Positions 37,086 to 50,800 of a stretch of DNA of 64,000 nucleotides are shown piece by piece. The number at the start of each line of letters is the position of its first letter. The first letter of the stretch is position 1. The notes below the pieces were generated by a model, which saw only the letters and a program-made list of their open reading frames with translations, did not search any database and had not been told where the DNA came from. The stretch comes from Lumbricus rubellus. Its lineage: Eukaryota; Annelida; Clitellata; Crassiclitellata; Lumbricidae. Where the stretch lies: assembly GCA_945859605.1 (NCBI GenBank), contig OX243815.1, positions 45,890,619 to 45,954,618 of the forward strand, written 5' to 3'. The translations under genes and the position numbers were made by a program.

Positions 37086-38209
37086 TGAGCTTCGGAAACA
37101 AAATGGCGACCGCATATATCGCCATGGTGGTTGCTAAAACCGACGAAAAAATCGAATTGATTCCTTCAAGTTTGCCGTAATTCTTGCTCAATTTTTGCAG
37201 ATCTTGTGTTACTTCACGCATTAATCGTGTTCAGTTGGATCAGCGATGTCTTGCGACATATAATGTCGCGTTTCCTATTCAGAGCTGAAACGTGACGCAT
37301 AGAAACGTATTGATTACAGTTTTACTGTTTTCGGCAGTACTGTACTGTTGCGTGCAGGCCTACCCTTGCACGATTATATAGCGCTTTTCGTAGCCCTGGT
37401 ATGAAATTCAACTGAAATGACATAATAATCATTTGATTGTTGTTTTTCATACGAAAGGATTTGAGATAAAATTGGACGTAAGATAAAAATTAATGCGGAT
37501 TGCATACAATTAATCTGCATTAAACAAAAATTTGCCAAATAAATTTCGTATTAAATGTTGCATGCAGATAGCTGATTCACTTAATCACATTAAAAATTCG
37601 CTTCTATGTCATTTGTTCATTTACTTTAAGACTTTACACAAACACAGAGTAATTCTGCCAACAATACCGAAATACCGAATATGGAGAGTTCAGAGCATGC
37701 ATGATCTTGCGAGAGAGCTTTATGAAAGCTTTCGTTATATTAAAGTGGCAGTCTATTAGCGAATCTAATTGGATTCATCCTGGGTGTGACCTGAATCCCA
37801 GAAACAAATTTCTGCAGGATCCCGAAATCAAATTTCACAAAAGCTAATGATTTCTAGACACTAAACTGGGTTAATAGTATGCCATACATTCAATTTGACT
37901 CTGAATAGTTTTCGGGTGTTTGGCCACTGTCTGTAGAACTGTTTTAGAGAAATCAGGTTTTGTGTAGTTTTGACGTTTTCGGGGGATTTGGGTTGGCCCC
38001 TTGTAATTACCTATTTATGCATTACTGAAGAGTTCTTGATGACTTTCCATAATGCCGTAATGGGTGCGTAGCGAATCTTTGAAAATTAAAATCCCCAAAA
38101 CTGAATTTCTGCAAGATCCCAATTCCCAAATTGATTTTAGTTAGCATAAGCCGACAATTTTTTGTGCCAGTCTAATTTTTGTGTACATACAGGAATGTAG
38201 TGTGTAGGA

Positions 38210-38410
38210 GCCATGGCTCAATCCAGATAATTTGCCTGCATTGGTCCATCCCTATGGAATGGGCTTTCCACATCAGTTTGCTCTGCCATCCTTTCTGGTA
38301 GTGTATCCTCATCTTTCTCTCGTCTAAAAACTTGCCTTTTTTCTTGGGGGTTGAATGCACTCGAAACGCTTCTGAAAGGCTCTTGCTGCGGGAAGCGCTT
38401 TACAAATGGT
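38210..38410 (+). mobile_element. Probable LINE 3' fragment in the PDS5 5' region
   Basis: GGTCCATCCCTATGGAATGG + GCTTTCC resembles the WNxLP block, and the end GCGGGAAGCGCTTTACAAAT resembles a LINE tail. Another family from the 13768 copy. Confidence 0.45.
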
Positions 38411-38783
38411 CATATAAGATAATGAGATTAGCTGACTTGTCCGACTGTCCGTTGTGGCTGTCAGACTTGCTTCTGTATTGACTTAGAAACCCTGAATTTA
38501 ATTTGGATGATTTAGATTTGCTAATTTATTTACGTTGTGCTGCAATTTTTCTAGCTCTAGATTTGATTACATGGATTATCCGAAACCCAGACATTACATG
38601 AGACAAACGATTAGAAATTCCTTGATTAGATTTGATGAATGATCAAAAATGATTAGATTATTCATTTGTGATCATTAGTCTCTCAGCGAGATTGAATCAG
38701 ACTAACGTGCTTGTTACGATTAGAAGTCTGAACTGTAGACTGGCTGTATGTTGGACTAATTGTTTGACATTGTGTTTGTAGCG

Positions 38784-38885
38784 ATGGCCAAACGCGTTGA
38801 CAAAAACCCCAAACTGACGTACCCCGCAGGGTGCAAAGAGCTGAACGAAGAGCTGAGTAAGGATGAACTGGTGAAGAGACTAAAG
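38784..38885 (+). CDS. PDS5: PDS5 coding exon 1
   Basis: The acceptor TTTGTAG ends at 38781, so the ATG lies two bases into the exon and at least one upstream exon must be non-coding. Encodes MAKRVDKN and [10 protein letters not shown], equivalent to the start of vertebrate PDS5. The donor is AAG|GTAAGG, phase 0. Confidence 0.93.
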
Positions 38886-41800
38886 GTAAGGTCATTGCAG
38901 GCGATTTAATTGATATGTCTTCAGGTTTGCACATGTAGGTTTTAAAGTAAAGTACACCATGCAATCAACTACATCAACTTATTCAGTGCCCACATCTCTG
39001 ATGTAGTTTATCAATGTTTGTTTATGTCCCATAATTTTATTTGGTTTGTTGGCCAATGTGTTACTGATGTGATCACTGAATACGTTGATTGCCTTACTTA
39101 TTGAACCTGTTTTTCTCGTGTAGTTCTGTTGATTTGATTGACTTTGCAACCAGACGGTGTTTGTTTTAGTGATGAATAAAGATCACATGAACCTTTTACA
39201 TGTGGAATCGAGAAAATCATGAACTTATTGATTGCTGTTAATTATTCATATTGATTGGTAACCTCTTGTTCTGGTCTCGAACGCACAATGCATCAAGCAA
39301 TGGTACACCAAGAGCAAGCAGTACTTAATCGATCAATCAATCATTTATTGATCTAGAGACATTGAAATTGACATTGCATACAAGGAAATGATACAGCTTC
39401 TCAGTATACAAAGGGGTACACATAATGGACAGGAATTCCGCCTAATTTGGGTTGTTACCTATTTATCTTTGAAGCAATAAGGGGGCATAGAAAAAAATAC
39501 TCATGCAACAAATTATATCAGCTGGTTTCAATGTAATCAATGCAATATCCCCATCTACTTGATCTCAAATTCTAGCTTGTAGTCTCTCCTCATTTTCTGT
39601 TCTCAAAACCTGTTTCCTCTCTTGTGACCTTGCACACTAGGAGTGCCGCTTAGCAGTTCAGAGGAACTTCATAAATGTGTTAATGCAATACAATGCAATA
39701 TCCAGAAGACCAGTGACCTGTTTTGAATGATTCATATTTCTGCTTGGCAAAAATTAGTTGTGAATGATTCACATTTCTGCTGGGCAAAAATTACTTGTGG
39801 AGATCTAAATCTGTGAGCTCTTATTATGACTATTTCTCTGTGTTTTTCGGTAGTTGCTGGCTCGGGCTTTTCAGGACCTTGGCCAGGACGACAACAATGA
39901 CTTCAAAGAACTGGCTCTCTACTTGGCGTCGGAATTCTTCATGGACCATAGCAGCAAAGATGTCCGACTGCTTGTCGCCTGCTGTATTGCGGACATCTTT
40001 CGTGTCTTTGCGCCAGAAGCACCTTACACAGAACCCGACCACCTTAAGGTAAAATTAAGGACCACCTTAAGCTAAATTTGATGAGCACCTTTAGGTGAAC
40101 TATGGAACACCTGAAAGTAAATTTATTTAAGGAACACCTCATAGTAAAATTATTGGGCACTTTAAGGTACAGCTAAGGTGAAATCAGGGAACACCTTGAG
40201 GTGAAATAAAGGAAGACCTTGACTTCCTTAACCCTTTGATGCCGAGAGTGTGGTAAAATGTATGGGAAATCCTATACCCTCCGGCATTAAAAGGTTAAGG
40301 AAAAATTTCGTAACACCTTATGTAAAATTAAGGAACACCTTATGTAAAATTAAGGAACACCTTATGTAAAATTAAGGCACACCTTAAATGTGAAATTGAG
40401 GCACACCTTATGTAAAGTTCAAGAACACCTGAGGGTGAAGTTAAGGAAGACGTTGAGGTGAAATGAAGGAACAGTGGAACACCTTAAGAAAAGTTTGAGG
40501 ATTGTCAGAGATAAAATTATGGAGCTCCTTACGGTGAAATTAAGGACCACCCCAAAGGTAAATATGGGAACATCTTAAAGCAAAATTAAAATTGAAAGAC
40601 CCATAAAAATAAAGTAGTTTTGAGACCATGAAAAGATGTGCTTCGGGTACCAGCTTATAACGAAGAACGTATCAAAGGAGATAGCTGAATTCCAAAGAGC
40701 AGGACCAATGATGACATTGTTGTAAGAACAATAAATAAATGATAGACGTTGAATAAAGTTGCTCTCCATCAAAATCAGAGAAGTACTGTTTGTGTGATTA
40801 TGATTATTAACTGATGGTTTAAGATAATTATGGAAAATACTTGTTTTTTATGTTTACAGGAGATCTTCATGTTCCTCACCGAGCAGCTCAGAGGACTTGA
40901 TGAACCAGAGTCACCGTCATTTAAACGATACTTCTATCTTCTGGAGGTCAGTCATTTAAACGATACTTCTATCTTCTTGAGGTCAGTCATTTAAACGATA
41001 CTTCTATCTTCTTGAGGTCAGTCATTTAAACGATACTTCTATCTTCTTGAGGTCAGTCATTTAAACGATACTTCTATCTTCTTGAGGTCAGTCATTTAAA
41101 CGATACTTCTATCTTCTTGAGGTCAGTCATTTAAACGATACTTCTATCTTCTTGAGGTCAGTCATTTAAACGATACTTCTATCTTCTTGAGGTCAGTCAT
41201 TTAAACGATACTTCTATCTTCTTGAGGTCAGTCATTTAAACGATACTTCTATCTTCTTGAGGTCAGTCATTTAAACGATACTTCTATCTTCTTGAGGTCA
41301 GTCATTTAAACGATACTTCTATCTTCTGGAGGTCAGTCATTTAAACGATACTTCTATCTTCTTGAGGTCAGTCAGACAGTTGCTACGTGAATCTCTGACA
41401 CAATGGGCAATTAATTATTAGAACTTCCATGCTTGCATTGTGGTAATCTAGTGTAAATCGTGGAGATTTTTCAGCACCAACGCCAAGTTTTTTTGACAAA
41501 GAGCAACTTATTATGGATGCTGTATGAAGTGAGATCGGCAGATCAAATTAAAACTCATTTACTTTAAAAAGTAACATACATGTACTGTTGTACTGTTAAT
41601 GAGCTTTTCAGGAAGCTGTTCAGTTTTATACCACTATCATCATCAGTTCTTGATGCTAGCCATTTGGCGGGATTTTATAGGAATAAATTACCTCCAAGAA
41701 AGGGAACCCAATCATAAATGTATTCAAGAAGTGATTTCAGTCTACGACTCTACGTGAAAGACATTGTCACCTTGAAGTTATTCTTTGGGTGGATTACTTT

Positions 41801-44800
41801 TAGTTTGTTTTTTGTTGCAGAACCTTGCTTGGGTTAAATCTTTCAACATTTGCCTGGAGATTGAGGAAAATCAAGATATCCTGAATGGCCTGTTCAAACT
41901 GATGTTTGAAATAATTAGGTTAGTGGAATTTTATTATTACTTGCATGATGATTTTAGGATTAGATCTTCTTATCAGTGACACTAGGTGTAGAAGCAGCAA
42001 CATTAACTACTATTTTTGCTGTGGTTAGTTAGTAGTTTCTATAGTAGTGGTGTTGCTGTCCTCTCTTCCTCAATCTGTAACTATCTTAGTCAGAGGCCAC
42101 TTTACACTGCGTGGAGACTTTCTTATTCCCTCGGGTTGTTACGCTGAGAGTGCCTCTGAATAGTAGTAGTGTTGACTCTAGGTGCTTTGTAAATTCTCAT
42201 TATATGATGCGATACGATTGTTGCATTGTGTTTCGAACATGTGACACCAGGAACAGACAGAGCAGAGATGCATTGTGGGCCAAGATACAAAGACGAAACA
42301 ATTCCCAACAAGCATTTGAATTGTGGTCATTAGATAGTGAAGCGTAAAATAAGTGTAATAATAAAAAATAATAATTATTATATTATAGCAGTGATGATAT
42401 TTGATGATGGTGATAATTAATTAATAATAATCATAATAATAATAATAATAATGATAACAGTATTAATAATGTTTTTTTCAGTGACAAGCATTCGTCGAAA
42501 GTGGTTGGCTTCATGCTTGACGTCATGTGTCCGCTGTTGACGGAGGCGGACGCTGTGTCGCAGGATCTGCTGGACATCATCCTCGCCTGCGTTCTCGAGC
42601 CATACAAGGTACACATTAATTGGTCTATTAAAGGAAGAGAGGTCGCTATGGCTACTGCCTCCCTCCCCCCGCCCCTTAATCAAATTCACCCTCTTATGAG
42701 TGCAGCTGACCCTCTTCTGCTTTATCGCTGTATTTTACGCCAAACTACAGTTGATTTGGATCATGCCACATCAAATCAGCCAAGGGTGTACACCACACTC
42801 CTTTTGATTCTTTTGAAAACCTCTAGATGCATAAAGTTCTACGTAAAAAAATAAGGAATAATGGGGAAAATTTGAGCAGAATCTCAAGATCTGACCGAAC
42901 TATTAATTTTGGAAGTTAATGGGCAAATTCTTCACTTGATTGTTCAGTGTTGAGTAGTGATGTAGTTTTTCCGGAAGAAATATTTTCCGGAAAATGTCTC
43001 TAATCTCTTGACAATTCTTCTGTAACTGGATTCTTTTGTGGTAAATTCATTAGAATGTGGTACAAAACAATCATTCTTTAGTCTGTTCTCCCTAAATATT
43101 TATTATTGCATTGAGTTACTGTTCTTGATGGAGTTGTCCGTTTGCTTGTTGTTTCAGACTCAGAACCGACCGGCTTACAGTCTCGCTCGCGATCTGATTA
43201 GACGCAGCTCCAGTGCGATCGAACCGTATCTGCAGACGGTTAGTGATCACAGCATTGCCAATCAACATCGTGATGATCATATTATAAATAATAACATAAA
43301 TATTATTCACAATGATAATTATAATTACTTGCACACAGCATTGTAATGCTGAACATTGCTTTTAGAGATACCTTTACATCACACTGTCTCTGACCTTGTA
43401 GCCCATTGAACTCTTTGCTCTTCGACAATGAGGAACTTTAGTTAACATGTTGGCCGCCAAGTACGAGTTAACTCGTACTTCAGCCAGTCATTTAACATGG
43501 CGTGTAGGCGGTCAATGTGTTAAGTGAGCTTGCTCAAGATTCTCTTAGACAGTGTCGAGCCTTTTCAGTTGTGCGTCCCACTATCTGGAATGGCCTCCCA
43601 TTAGACTGATACCCACATTACCCAGGTTAAACTTGCGTGCTTTTCACAACCTGCTCAGACCTTATTGATTTGCTTTGGCTGGACTGGGAGCGCTTCTGAG
43701 CAGATCTCTTCAAGAGTCGCTATATAAATTCTTGAAATGAATGAACTATTGCTGCTGCATGGTGGGCTCTATAACTGAACAGTCATTGTTTGTGTCACAG
43801 AAGTGGAAGTTGGTCAAAGTTTTCAATTTCTTTGTGTAATTCCTTGAATAATCAACACTTAATATAAGTTGTTCCTTTTAAGTCTGTTTAACCCTTTAAT
43901 GCTGAGATGGTAATAAATGGTATGGGAAATCTATACCCTCCGGCATTAAAGGGTTAATAATGGCTGTATTTCAGTGAAAGAACGTATATATTTGTGTTGA
44001 CATTTCAGTTCTTCAACAACTCGCTGATGCTTGGGAAGACGGCCGAGAGTGATCTGTCGGAAAGATTGCTCGACCTCATCCAGGAGCTGAACACCATCGC
44101 TCCCACCGTCTTGGTCTCCGTTCTACCGCAGCTCGAATTCAAGCTGAAGGTTGTTTCAACGATGTTTCTCTGACGCTTTCTTTTAATAATATTAACAATA
44201 ATAATAACAATGACAATTTCTATGGCGCCGTAACGCAGCCATGCCGCTACAAGGGCGCCTTGACAACGACAAAACACACATTCAGAGACAAGCGATTGAC
44301 GAACTCTTTAGAGGCAGCCACATTCGGCGCCAAGAAAACGACACCTGTCCCACCACCACCCCACAACCGTCACACACAAACACACATAACGCGCATGACG
44401 CTCCATAGGCTTCTTTTACTATTCATGCTCCAGGACATTCTCTGTTTGTTTGTATGTGCACTTGTTATAGCGCCCCTTCAAGCTATCTCTACTCAGAGGC
44501 GCTCCCGAGTGCAGAGCGGACACTGTATCAGAGTTTCACGCCGAAGCGCTGAGCAATTGTGAGTGAAGGACTTGCCCAAGGTCCTTACGCGACGAGGTGG
44601 ATTCGAACCTTGAACTTTCCGGCTTCAAGGCAACGACGCCACCACTACACCACCGCGCCCCCACAGATCACTCTCTGTTGCTCCTTGACTTTCGAACTTC
44701 TGAAATCTACAAGAGCTCACTTCAAACCATGTAGCGTTTGTAATCAATTTGCAATGTGATCGTTTTTTGTGACGGTGTTCTTCTGTTTGTAGAGTGGTGA

Positions 44801-47800
44801 CGAAAGCGAAAGGATCTCTGCCACGCGTCTGCTCGCGAAAATGTTCTCGGAGCCAAACTCTGATCTTGCGATGCTTCACAAACCGCTGTGGACATGCTTT
44901 GTTGGACGGTGAGATTTTTTGCGTTTTGATGCTGACACTGTAACTTCTGTCCAGGGGGTCCAATTTGGCCATTGGCCCCCATTTAAAAATTGCATGGGAC
45001 GTGGCCCCCCCCTCCCCATTCAGTTTCAAATTGGTAATATGGATAGGTGGTGCCATGGCATAAAAAGGTCATCAACTTTTTGGCAAGCAATGACGAATTT
45101 TTCCCTGCCTGTCCCCCAAGACCAAAGATTTCCCCCCCCCCCTTCCAACAGTTCTGTATCTGCCACTGCTTCTGTCTATAGAAAGCCAAGTATTTGTGTA
45201 TTGACATTCTGATTACAGTTTTGTCTGCTCTTTCCAGATACTAATTTGACCAGACTTATCATGTTGACCAGGGTCGATAATGTTTACCAGACTTAATCAT
45301 GTTTACGAGACGTAATCATATTTACAAGACTTAATCATGTTTACAAGACTTGATCATGTTGACAAGACTTAATCATGTTTACGAGACGTAATCATGTTTA
45401 CAAGACCTAATCATGTTTACAAGACTTAATCATGTTTACAAGACTTAATCATGTTTACAAGACCTAATCATGTTTACAAGACTTAATCATGTTTACAAGA
45501 CTTGATCATGTTTACAAGACTTAATCATGTTTACAAGACCTAATCATGTTTACAAGACTTAATCATGTTTACCAGACTTAATCATGTTTACCAGACTTAA
45601 TCATGTTTACCAGACTTAATCATGTTTACAAAACTTAATCATGTTTACCAGACTTAATCATGTTTACAAGACGTAATCATGTTTACAAGACTTAATCATG
45701 TTTACAAGACTTGATCATGTTGACAAGACTTAATCATGTTTACGAGACGTAATCATGTTTACAAGACCTAATCATGTTTACAAGACTTAATCATGTTTAC
45801 AAGACTTAATCATGTTTACAAGACTTAATCATGTTTACAAGACTTAATCAATGATCATGTTAGCCAGATTTGCTTTGATGAGACCGTTATCACATTACAT
45901 ATTGTATTATATTGTGATGGTAGCCTCAATTGTTCGCGTTGTCTCATTTCCGCATCTCATCTCGATGAATTTTTCTTGTTTAGATTCAACGACATTGACA
46001 TCAACATTCGCAGACTCTGCACGCAGGCATCGCAGGAATTCATCGTCAATCATCCGGAACTTGTTCGCGACGTTTCAGGCAGCATAGGCATTGGAGGTGA
46101 GACTCCTTTCCATCGTTGATGTTTCTGGGCTCTTAACCCTTTAATGCCGAAGGGTATAGGATTTCCAAACACCATTTGCTGCCATCTCGGCATTAAAGGG
46201 TTAAGCTTGGTTCTCCGATCCAGAGTTCGTATCAAGTTGCACCTCTTCGATCTGTTGAAGGGCATTTGCTTGTATTGTATTGTATTGCATCTATAAATTT
46301 ATTTCTAAGTGACTCTCTCACAGTGAACACCAGTCACATGCGAAAGACCCAGAGAAGATAAACGTAGTTTTGAGAAAGCGAAAGGATGTGATTCGGGTAC
46401 CAGTTAATAAATGAAGAACGTGACAGTGGAAATAGCTGATTTCAAAGTGCGGGACCAATATTGTGTAATTTATGAATAGCAAATGAATGCATTTATTGAA
46501 GACTTCAGACAGGTTAGGTTTGTAAAGGTACTTCTTTTATCTTATGCATAGGCCTTCCGATGGCGTCTCCACTGATTGTTTTGATCTCTGTCTCTCGAAT
46601 AAGGACCTCTATAGCCCAGCATTATGGTTTTTGCAATTGTGGGTCCTGCTTCATAAAATTCCCTTCTATCTGTTCTCAAATATTCACCGGGATCTCTTCC
46701 ATTCCTGTTTGCTGCGTAAAGGCTTCGTCTTCCCCTCCCACCTTGAGTATGTCTCAAATAGCTTATTTTATAAGAGGTGCTTTGCAAGTTTTCAAATTCA
46801 ATACAATACAATGGTATGGTATATGAGCATTTATAAAATGACAATGGAATGCGTGCATTGTCTTTGACAGAGCACCTGCGTCAGCGCCAGCATGACTCCG
46901 ATGAAAACGTGCGCATGGATGTCGTCCAGGCGATCGTGGGAGCGGCGAAGAGATTGCTCGCGAACGTCACTGACGATCTGCTCGAATGCGTCAAAGAACG
47001 AACTCTCGACAAAAAGGTGCTCACCGCTCGTCACTGCTCGTTGTGTTGTGTCGTCAATTTGCTGTTTGCTTTTGTGCTTTGATTTGAATGCCAATCTGAG
47101 GGTATTGTTTAATATGGTCAGTTACACAATGGGGTACCATTGGTATGCCATGCAACATGTCTTCTGGGACAATGAAGTAGAGGGCATGCATGGATACTAA
47201 ATATAGTTCCTGCAGTGATTAATTGATTATGATTTTTCTCTGTGGTAGGCCTGATGGTCTGGATTAAGTTCCCTTCCTTTTCTTTCTTAGGAAGCAGTTG
47301 GCTTGCATGGTTATATGTGATCAATCTGCATATATAAAGCCAGAACATTGTAAATTGAAATTTTCAGTTTGAAGAAAGCAAGCAGAAACTACCAACTGTC
47401 AGAATTGTTATATTTTATATAGGTAGCCAAAACATATGAGTAACAGTACCATTGAAGGGTGCTTTTTGGATGATTTATACAAGTTATATTTTATAACAAT
47501 TTATTTAGTGGATCAAGTTTAGATGACATTCTTTCAATGAATACTTTCCATGCATGCATGTACTTTCTTATCCGTAAATTGAGTTAACCCTTTAATGCCA
47601 TGGTAGTAAATGGTATGGGGAAATCCTATACCCTCCGGCATTAGAGGGTTAAGAGTGAGATAGATTGATGATTTTGGTATCGTTTTGAGGAGATTTCCTT
47701 CTTCTCTTCTTAAAATCCCTGGGCTCTGCCCGTAGGAGTCCGACGCCACTCTCTGTCTGAGTCTGTCTCGCATCATGTTGCCCAGCTTCAACCAGTCAGA

Positions 47801-50800
47801 AGGAGATTGCACTTCTCTTTAAAATGGGATATAATGCTGCAGAGGTAAAAAATTTGGCGTAGGACTTATTTTGTGCCGATGGTTCACATTTGATGAATTG
47901 ATTGTGTTTGATAGTTCAAGATTCGTAAAGAGGCGTTGATCGGATTGGGACAGATCTACAAACGTTGCTGTGAAACGGGTGGCAACGATATGGAACGCGT
48001 TGCATGGGTTCGAAACAAAGTGCTGCACGCATACTACCACAACGCTGTTGACGACAAGTAGGCCTCTGCTGATTATTATAATTATTTTGTTGAATTTAGT
48101 ATTCTTTATCCTGATTAAGTGTTGATTAGGCAAGATAAAGGTATAATATTTATTGAAAAGGACATTTATTAATATTTGCAAGTTGCTGGAGAAATTCTAA
48201 ATTTTATGCCATTCTAGCAAATGATTTAATCTATTTCTCAAGTAATTTAATTTATTTCCTGTATTTCTTAAATGCAACATTTGGTTTTTACTAGAACTTT
48301 TCCTTTTCAACGCTTTAGAAATTTGGCAGCGCAGATGGTAGTGTTTTCTGTTAATTTTACGTAAAGTTTTATGTGCATTGTAATTGTTAAGGTAATTCCT
48401 GCTAGGGTTGGAACCAATTTTAAAAGCAAGGTCTATCTGATATGGAATGTAATTTTTAAAACAAGTTAGACATTATTTGTCTAGTGCATCGATACGTTAC
48501 AACGAAATATTACTTGTTATTCTGGTTTTCTGTTGCTTCTGATGACTGACTTATGATGTTGTTTATCGTGACAGAGTGCTTGTTGAACGCATTCTAAACA
48601 CGTCTCTCGTTCCATATTCGCTTGAACCGGACGATCGCATGAAGAGACTGTTTCTGCTCTACACCAACCTAGACGAACATGCGATCAAGTAAGTACACCA
48701 TAGGCTTTTCTCATGCATTTGCCATAATATCTCAAGGCTATTCTTTTTATTGAGGCTGGGTCAGGAGCACTTCTGAATAGTTACCTTGAAGGGGTGCTAT
48801 GTAAATTTCCTGAATGAGCGAACGAATGAAAAGGCAACAAGAGTAAAATGGTGCGTGTGTATGGCACCTTGGTGGAGGTGAGGAAATGTGTTGGATCGGT
48901 TTTGATATGTTTTGTGCAACATTCTATGTTGCATGATGTTCAAAATAATTAAATCGATAATTTAGCGGGATTCTTTTGATCCCTTTAGCTCTTCCTTTTT
49001 TGTAACAGACTTGAAATTATATGTAAACCTGACTTGTTTAGCTTTGGTCACAATATAAACCAGTTTATTGACTTATATATTTTTTGATTGGTGATTTCTG
49101 AAGGGCACTGCAAGAGATCTTCAAGACACAGTTTGGTCTGAGGAGTTTGGTGCGCACTGTTCTCGATCTGCACCAGAAGGGAGATTCAGATGATGTCAAC
49201 CAACTGCTTAACGCTAAAGTTGTTCAGCTGTCACGTAAGTTGATTCAGACGATGTCAACCAACTGCTTAACACTAAAGTTGTTCAGCTGTCACGTAAGTT
49301 GTATCGTTCTCTGCTTGTTGTTAGGTTAGGTTGTCATTTCTAGGCGCTGAGCTGCGAGCGTAAGACTTGCTCCTCAAGGTAACCACAGCAACCATCTCAA
49401 AGAATGCTTGATGTATGAACTGTGACATGTAATTCATATTTATTTATTTATTTCAGAAATTTATATAGCTCCTCTTCAAGATACGCGCTACTCAGAAGCG
49501 CTCCCGGCTCAACCACGGCTAAATAAAACAGTTTTTAGGTTCTTAAGAAACAGAGCGAAGTGACCCCTGGGAATTAATCGCAGTGTAACACCATATGTAA
49601 TAATCATATATGTAACAGAGCTGTATCTGCATTTTCTGTAGGCTATTTGTCGGAGCCGCAGAAGGCACAAGAGCACCTGAAGAAGTTCGTCAAGATCGTG
49701 CGAGAGGATGCGCGTATCCGTGGCAACCTGCTGAAGCTGGTCACTCCCGGCTGCAGCTGCAAGAAAGCGGAGGATTACGTGGTACGTTACACCAACCTAC
49801 GTTACACCAACCCCTCACCAATTCTTCATTCGTTTGCTGCATAAAGACTTTCTTATTTCCTTGAGACTGTCACGCTGAGAGCACCCCAACAGCTAGTACT
49901 TTAAGAGGCGCTTTATAGATTCTCATGTATACATTACAATACAATTTGTTTGTATGCCCACTTGTTATAGCGCTCCTTCAAGCTCTCTCTCTACTCAGAG
50001 GCGCTCCCGAATGCAGAGCGGACACTGCATCGGAATTTCACGCCGAAGCGCTGAGCAATCGTGAGTGAAGGACTTGCCCAAGGTCCCTATACGCGGTGAG
50101 GTGTATTTGAACCTTCCGGCTCCAAGGCAACGACTACACCATCAAGCGTTTGAAAACCATTCTCTTTGAGTATTGTTTGGTGTCAGGTCGGGAGCGCCTC
50201 TTAGGAGTTCTCGTGAAGTGGTGCTATGTAAATGTTCGATTACAATTACCACCGCGCCCCACAATTGTCGTAGTCATTGAGTTATTTGCGTTCTTTCCAT
50301 TTCCAGAAGGAGATAATTCGTAAGATGGGAAACCCCGTTCCACAGAACTTTCTCTACACAAACATCAAGCAGCTGCTGGAGAGAATTGCGCCGGTGATGA
50401 TCGACAACGGCGCCATCGTCGCGCTCGTCACACACATCGAAGCCAGCCTTCCGACGACCGGAGACTCGGACGACGACGCGGAAACCGACCGACTGGGAGA
50501 CGCGGAGAATCTGGAGTCGGGGATGAAACTGCTGCTGGTCAGTTTTCACAGCAGTTTAACCCTTTACCTGTTAATTTTTCCCGTTAAGCCCGTGTTTTCA
50601 GCGGATATTCTCGGGGCGAACGGGTAAAGGGTTAATTTTGAATAAAATATTGGGTTGAGGGGAAGAAGAAAATCAGTTCCCTTAAAAGCTATCTTGGAGG
50701 CGACCATGGGTATGAAATGAGTGTTAGTGACTTCGTTTTTCTCGTTCCCGGCATATGATGTTAATTGCAAATTTATATAGCACCAGTTATGGAGAGACTA

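Noticed and set aside
42501..42854. 117-codon frame read straight through the coding exon 5 donor
   Set aside because: PDS5 homology stops exactly at AAG|GTACAC, and the remainder is intron.
49781..49815. A fifth donor-spanning duplication after coding exon 14 (TACGTTACACCAACC twice)
   Set aside because: The second copy lacks the exon end and the GGTACGT donor, so it is only a short intronic repeat.
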